Assembly (NCBI RefSeq): GCF_022539505.1
Contig: NC_061510.1
Coordinates: forward strand, 264,935,687-264,999,686
Direction of reading: 5' to 3'
Length of the DNA: 64,000 nt
DNA from: Lolium rigidum
Lineage: Eukaryota; Streptophyta; Magnoliopsida; Poales; Poaceae
In this document: positions 58,680 to 64,000 of the stretch, one piece after another
Layout: the number at the start of each line of letters is the position of its first letter
Numbering within the stretch: position 1 is the first letter of the stretch
Notes under the pieces: model-generated
What the model saw: the letters and a program-made list of their open reading frames with translations, nothing else
The model's database searches: none
Told to the model about the DNA's origin: nothing
Translations under genes and position numbers: made by a program

Positions 58680-59660
58680 TGACTAGTGGGACCTATGCTA
58701 CGTGGACTGCCACGCAAGCAGCGACCGGTCAAAATTGACCAGGCGTTTGACCCACCGGCGGTTAAACGCCGGCGTGTCTGCGTGCGGCGGCGTCGTCGAT
58801 TTTTGGCTCCCCTAGACGCGCGGCTAGCACTAATCGACTCCCCTCGACATGGTGAGTACGATGGTGGTGGTGGTTTTCCAAAACGAGCACCGGAACATCG
58901 CCGGAGATCACCACCTGCGGCGGCGGGCTCCGGCCATCGATCGACTATGGGCTACAGGGGTCTAAAAGAGGCAGGATTAAGCTCTAAACGATCGCAATCT
59001 CACCTTGAGGCTAGCAGTAGGCTCGACGGGGAGGATTGTTGACGGAGAAGACCACACAATCGCCGATTCCGACGAGCTACTGTGAAGGGGAAACTTCAAA
59101 GTTGGCTCGATTCGGAGGTTCCCCGGATGCGTAGCTTGGCCAGAGTAGAGAGGATGTCGAGGCGCACCTCCTCGACCAAGGTCTGGGCTCCGGGATGGCT
59201 CCAGTCGTCGGTTTCTTGCTCGACTCCGGCGGTCAGTAAACGGGAATTGTGAGAGATTGAGAGAGTTTGGGGAAGGATGGAGTGGCTTCGCAGAACAGCG
59301 AGTTCACGAGGATCATCCTGGCGTTCGTTGAGATGGTGATATGACGGCGGCGACTGGCCGGGATGCTCGGCTAGGTTGCTGCTCATTTTGGGCACGAATC
59401 TTAGCAACGCCAGATAAGGTGGACGCGACGGAGATTACGATCAGCTTTGGCTTGGTCTCTGGCGTCCGGGGCGTCCATATCCTCGATGAGGAGGTGGCCG
59501 GCGAACTCGGTCACGTCTTCGCCGTGGCGTTCATGCGCAGGAGGAAGAAGACGAGGCCCCCTCCTGTGACTTGTTATGTTGGGTCGCTCCTGGGCTGTGG
59601 TCTGGGCCAGTTCTGGGCTCGGCAGCTGGGCTGCTGGTGGGCTGTGGCGGCCAGGTGAGT
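58680..59660. other. GC-rich segment in H, no supported gene
   Basis: It has frames of 103-118 codons (58686-59042, 59096-59407, 59341-59658) without recognised domains. Composition suggests a former transcribed leader or captured exon, but no splice structure is convincing. Confidence 0.35.
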
Positions 59661-60849
59661 CCAGGTGAGTTCTTTCTTCTTTTTCTTTTTTATTTATTTT
59701 CTGTTTTATCTTACTATTTTAAATTCAGATTTGAATTTATATTTTAACTCTTTTCTATTTTGCAGGTGTTAAACATTTGGGTCTTTTATAAAGACTAATA
59801 AAAGTATTATTGTAATACTCAACTGTTTTGATTAAACATTTCACATATGTGAGTTTTATTACAAATTGTAATTAATCATGATTTTTTTGGCACTCATTTT
59901 AATTTCCTGTTTCTTGTGTAATTAAATCTATCTTGAATTATTAAGGTTGATAATTTCTACTCTAAGTGTTTTAGAATTTATCATTAGGGTTTGAGCTCTT
60001 AATTGAGAATTTAGTTCCCTGCATATGATTTTATGTGATCCTCTATTTATTAAGATCATGTAATTTTGATTATCACTCTATGTCAAGGTTAGCATTAGTA
60101 TTATATTTTAATAACACTTTGAATTACCTATAGTAGACATTACTCTCCTCATGGTTGGACTTTGGTTATAAAGATAAGTGGTTGTTAATCACACTTATGG
60201 TTCTAATTATAAGATGTATCACAAGAGTTTTCCCAGGTTTAATAATTATAGCTTAAGACTTTATTAATGTGCCATACTAGGTTTCTAATGATATTTACCT
60301 AATAGCAATTGGTTTGAATCATAGTCATGGCCTAGGTTTATATTATGATCACCATAGTGATACATAACTAGGGTTGAGGTTCAATTCTAGGTTGTGAGAT
60401 GAGATGACACCATATTGCATGTGCTAGGGTTAATCTCCCCTAACCATTATAAGGTGGTTGTTTATTTAACATTTTATGTTCTCCTCTAGTTACTATGATA
60501 TTGAGAATTGGTTTTATCTTCTACCAATTGGCTTCTATTATTAACCTCAATTTATCATTTAAGTAACTACATTGGTTATAGTTCTTTTTATAGTTAACTT
60601 TGGTCACATGGGTATATGGTTTCTCACCATATAAAGCATAGAGTTTAACTCTAAGGTTTTCTTAGGTTTTTTAATTTATGAAGTATGGATATGGTAGGAT
60701 TCTACTTATGATCACCAAGTGGTTCACAAGTAAAGGTTGGGATATAAGTCTAGGGTTGCTTACTAGTTACCTCCCTATGATTTCATGTGGTGGATGATAT
60801 CCTCTTATCCTATTAGGTTTTAACTTATCCTCACATACCTCAAGAGCAT

Positions 60850-62552
60850 TGATATGTCTCCGACGTATCGATAATTTCTTATGTTCCATGCCACATTATT
60901 GATGATATCTACATGTTTTATGCACATTATATGTCATATTTATGCGTTTTCCGGAACTAACCTATTGACGAGATGCCGAAGGGCCGGTTCCTGTTTTCTG
61001 CTGTTTTTGGTTCCAGAAATCCTAGTAAGGAAATATTCTCGGAATCGGACGAAATCAAGACCCAGCATCCTATTTTGCCCGGAAGCATCCAGAACACCCG
61101 AGAGCCGCCAGAGGAGGGCCCTGTGGGCCCCAGATGATAGGGTGGCGTGGCCTGGGCCCTGGCCGCACAACCTATGGTGCCGTCGCCCCTTCGACCTTCC
61201 GACTCCGCCTCTTCGCCTATATAAAGGTCCCAGACCTAAAACCTCGATACGAAAAAGCCACGGTACGAGAAACCTTCCAGAGCCGCCGCCATCGCGAAGC
61301 CAAGATCTGGGGGACATGAGTCTCTGTTCCGGCACGCCGCCGGGACGGGAAGTGCCCCGGAAGGCTCCTCCATCGACACCACCGCCATCTTCATCAACGC
61401 TGCTGTCTCCCATGAGGAGGGAGTAGTTCTCCATCGAGGCTCGGGGCTGTACCGGTAGCTATGTGGTTCATCTCTCTCCTATGTGCTTCAATACAATAAT
61501 CTCATGAGCTGCCTTACATGATTGAGATTCATATGATGATGCTTGTAATCTAGATGTCATTGTGCTAGTCAAGTGAGTTTTACTTATGTGATCTCCGGAG
61601 ACTCCTTGTCCCATGTGTGTAAAGGTGACAGTGTGTGCACCGTGTGGGTCTCTTAGGCTATATTTCACAGAATAATTATTCACTGTTATGAATGGCGTAG
61701 TGAAGTGCTTATTTATATCTCTTTATAATTGCAATGTGTTTTGTATCACAATTTATCTATGTGCTACTCTAGTGATGTTATTAAAGTAGTTTTATTCCTC
61801 CTGCACGGTGTAATGGTGACGGTGTGTGCATCCGTGTTAGTACTTGGCGTAGGCTATGATTGTGATCTCTTGTAGATTATGAAGTTAACTATTGCTATGA
61901 TGGTATTGATGTGATCTATTCCTCCTACATAGTGTGAAGGTGACGAGTGTGCATGCTGTGTTAGTACTTGGTTTAGTCGTGTTGATCTTTCATGCACTCT
62001 AAGGTTATTTAAATATGAACATTGAATTGTGGAGCTTGTTAACTCCTGCATTGAGGGTTCGTGTAATCCTACGCAATGTGTTCATCATCCAACAAAAGAG
62101 TGTAGAGTATGCATCTATCTATTCTGTTATGTGATCAAAGTTGAGAGTGTCCACTAGTGAAAGTCTATTCCCTAGGCCTTGTTCCTAAATATCGCTATCG
62201 TCTGCTTGTTCTTGTTTCTATGCGTTACTACTGCTACCATATTACCACCATCAACTACACGCCAGACAAGCTATTTTCACGGCGCCGTTACTACTTGCTC
62301 ATATTCATTCATACCACCTGTATTTCACTATCTCTTCGCCGAACTAGTGCACCTATTAGGTGTGTTGGGGACACAAGAGACTTCTTGCTTTGTGGTTGCA
62401 GGGTTGCATGAGAGGGATATCTTTGACCTCTTCCTCCCTGAGTTCGATAAACCTTGGGTGATCCACTTAAGGGAAACTTGATGTTGTTCTACAAACCTCT
62501 GCTCTTGGAGGCCCAACACTGTCTACAAGAATAGAAGCACCCGTAGACATCA
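60850..62552 (+). repeat. 5' LTR of element I (1703 bp)
   Basis: It begins TGATATGTCTCCGACGTATC and ends CCGTAGACATCA. It is collinear with the LTR of A. Confidence 0.85.
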
Positions 62553-62562
62553 AGCTATTTTC

Positions 62563-62580
62563 TGGCGCCGTTGCCGGGGA
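62563..62580 (+). other. Primer binding site of element I (tRNA-Asp type)
   Basis: TGGCGCCGTTGCCGGGGA, a perfect complement to the tRNA-Asp 3' end, lies 10 bases after the LTR. Confidence 0.85.
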
Positions 62581-62712
62581 GGAAAGGTAAAAGGTGCTCA
62601 CACTCCGGATCTCGGCTACTAAGCTATTTTCGCCGTTGTAAGTACTCGAAGCTATTTCCTTTAGATCCTGCAATTGCATCTTTTTGTTTCTTGTTTACAC
62701 TAGTTAGGCATA

Positions 62713-63449
62713 ATGGACAAAAATAAGCTTCTTATTCTATTTCCTGATTTAAGACATGGATGGTTTGATGCGAAAATTAAAAAACCTATGGAACCTTATT
62801 TGCATGCTTGGTAGTAATATTAGTATGAACGCTTTGAACACCATTGTTGATAATAATATAGAAAGTTCTAAGCTTGGGGAAGCTTGGTTTTCATGATCTT
62901 TTTAGTCCCCCAAGCATTGAGGAGAAAATTTTCTTTGATGATACTTTGCCTCCTATTTATGATGATTATAATGATATTGGTCTTTTAGTACCGCCTGTTA
63001 TGGAGGATAAATTTGATTATAATTACAATATGCCTCCTATATTTGATGATAGCTACTTTGTTGAATTTTCTCCCACTATTACTAATAAAATTGATTATGC
63101 TTATGTGGAGAGTAATAATTTTATGCATGAGCCTCATGATAAGAATTCTTTATGTGATAGTTATATTGTTGAGTTTGCTCATGTTGCTACTGAAAGTTAT
63201 TATGAGAGAGGAAAATATGGTTGTAGAAATTTTCATGTTACTAAAATGCCTCTCTATGTGCTGAAATTTTTGAAGCTACACTTGTTTTATCTTCCTATGC
63301 TTGTCACTTTGCTCTTCATGAACTTGTTTATTTACAAGGTTCCTATACATAGGAAGCATGTTAGACTTAAATGTGTTTTGAATTTGCTTCTTGACGCTCT
63401 CTTTTGTTTCAACTACTATTTCTTGCGAGTACGTCATAAAAACTGCTGA
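62713..63449 (+). pseudogene. Retrotransposon small ORF with hydrophobic segment in I
   Basis: The first frame begins MDKNKLLILFPDLRHGWFD at 62713 and stops after about 33 codons. The main frame (62874-63449, 191 codons) begins MGKLGFHDLFSPPSIEEK, has Asp/Tyr-rich repeats such as PPIYDDYND and PPIFDDSYF, then ATESYYERGKYG, a hydrophobic stretch LFYLPMLVTLLFMNLFIY (about residues 142-159), HRKHVRLK and FNYYFLRV. The hydrophobic part could be a membrane helix. The same protein occurs in A and F. No known domain was recognised. A single indel separates the two frames, so the full protein may have been about 245 residues. Confidence 0.55.
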
Positions 63450-64000
63450 GCCCATCTTAACGGCTATAAAGAAAGAACTTCTTGGGAGATAACCCATGTG
63501 TTATTTTGCTACAGTACTTTGTTTTATATTTGTGTCTTGGAAGTTGTTTACTACTGTAGCAACCTCTCCTTATCTTAGTTTTGTGTTTTGTTGTGCCAAG
63601 TAAAGTCGTTGATAGAAAGGTTGATACTAGATTTGGATTACTGCGCAGAAACAGATTTCTTTCCTGTCACGAATCTGGGCCTAATTCTATGTAGGTAACT
63701 CAGAAAATTATGCCAATTTACGTGAGTGATCCTCATATATGTACGCAACTTTCATTCAATTTGGGCAGTTTCATTTGAGCAAGTCTGGTGCCTCAATAAA
63801 ATCCATCTTTACGGACTGTTCTGTTTTGACAGATTCTGCCTTTTATTTCGCATTGCCTCTTTTGCTATGTTGGATGAATTTCTTTGATCCATTACCTTCC
63901 AGTAGCTTTGAGCAATGTCCAGAAGTGTTAAGAATGATTGTGTCACCTCTGAACATGTGATTTTTTGATTATGCACTAACCCTCTAATGAGTTTGCTTTG

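Larger units (their letters stand above)
55423..60849. mobile_element. Large unclassified repeat H (LTR-like) inserted in the 5' LTR of E
   Basis: It begins TGTGGTGACCCGGCATACCA exactly where the LTR of E breaks off. The first 1.6 kb resembles the start of a long noncoding LTR. Most of 56950-58650 and 59680-60849 is AT-rich with repeated TTAGGGTTT-like phrases; 58680-59660 is GC-rich. There is no primer site or gag/pol frame. I interrupts it at 60850. It may be a very long LTR or a non-autonomous element; the other end is outside the window. Confidence 0.55.
60850..64000 (+). mobile_element. Non-autonomous LTR retrotransposon I (5' LTR and part of the internal region, cut by right edge)
   Basis: The LTR (60850-62552), tRNA-Asp primer site (62563-62580) and internal region mirror element A in reverse. 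It holds the best-preserved copy of the hydrophobic small ORF and, like A, no gag. It is inserted in H; the preceding bases are AGCAT. The polypurine end and 3' LTR lie outside the window. Confidence 0.85.

Noticed and set aside
60881..61434. Frames of 164-181 codons in both directions
   Set aside because: They lie in the LTR of I; matching frames in other LTRs are broken at different places.

Overview
This window reads as nuclear chromosomal DNA of a pooid grass (wheat, barley, oat and ryegrass are the usual hosts of such repeats). Most of it is transposable-element sequence: LTR retrotransposons with tRNA-Asp or tRNA-iMet primer sites, CACTA transposons, Harbinger- and Stowaway-type elements and LINE pieces. 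Between these lie short gene islands with GT-AG introns and plant-type proteins (B3, CXC, F-box, acyl-protein thioesterase). A run of exactly 100 N at 36115-36214 shows that this is a scaffolded assembly. There are no tRNA, rRNA or CRISPR loci.

Layout from left to right. At 1-9413 two related minus-strand LTR elements are nested, A inside B. At 9414-11344 there is a Stowaway-like piece, a broken B3-domain gene with a 40-bp repeat in its promoter, and a 69-bp minisatellite. At 11345-16787 there is a Copia 3' end, unclassified repeat, a CACTA end and an old LTR fragment. At 16788-17671 a LINE-like insertion has a 15-bp target duplication. At about 17840-21060 there is an intact-looking small gene for a CXC-domain protein with EAR-type repression motifs; its first intron holds a 0.5-kb repeat in about three copies. 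At 21600-26173 there is a decayed thioesterase gene, LINE-like sequence, two Harbinger-like elements and an RNase H fragment. At 26263-33030 an F-box gene is split by a 5.26-kb CACTA element with a TCG target duplication. At 33135-33542 a truncated LINE sits just upstream of it. From 33627 to the right edge there is a deep nest: CACTA element K holds LTR fragment J, J holds minus-strand element E, E holds plus-strand element F (which holds G) and also H (which holds I).

How the parts relate. Elements A, B, E, F and I share LTR ends, a tRNA-Asp primer site and a recurring AAGCTTGGGGA motif, but none shows a pol gene. F and E keep gag-like frames. A and I keep only a different small frame with a hydrophobic stretch, so all must depend on a partner elsewhere. 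The only apparently functional host gene is the CXC gene. The F-box gene would be fully open if the CACTA element were absent, so that insertion is probably what inactivated it.

Limits. Family names of repeats were not assigned because no database search was possible. Several boundaries, notably H, J and the repeats at 13173-15065, are approximate.
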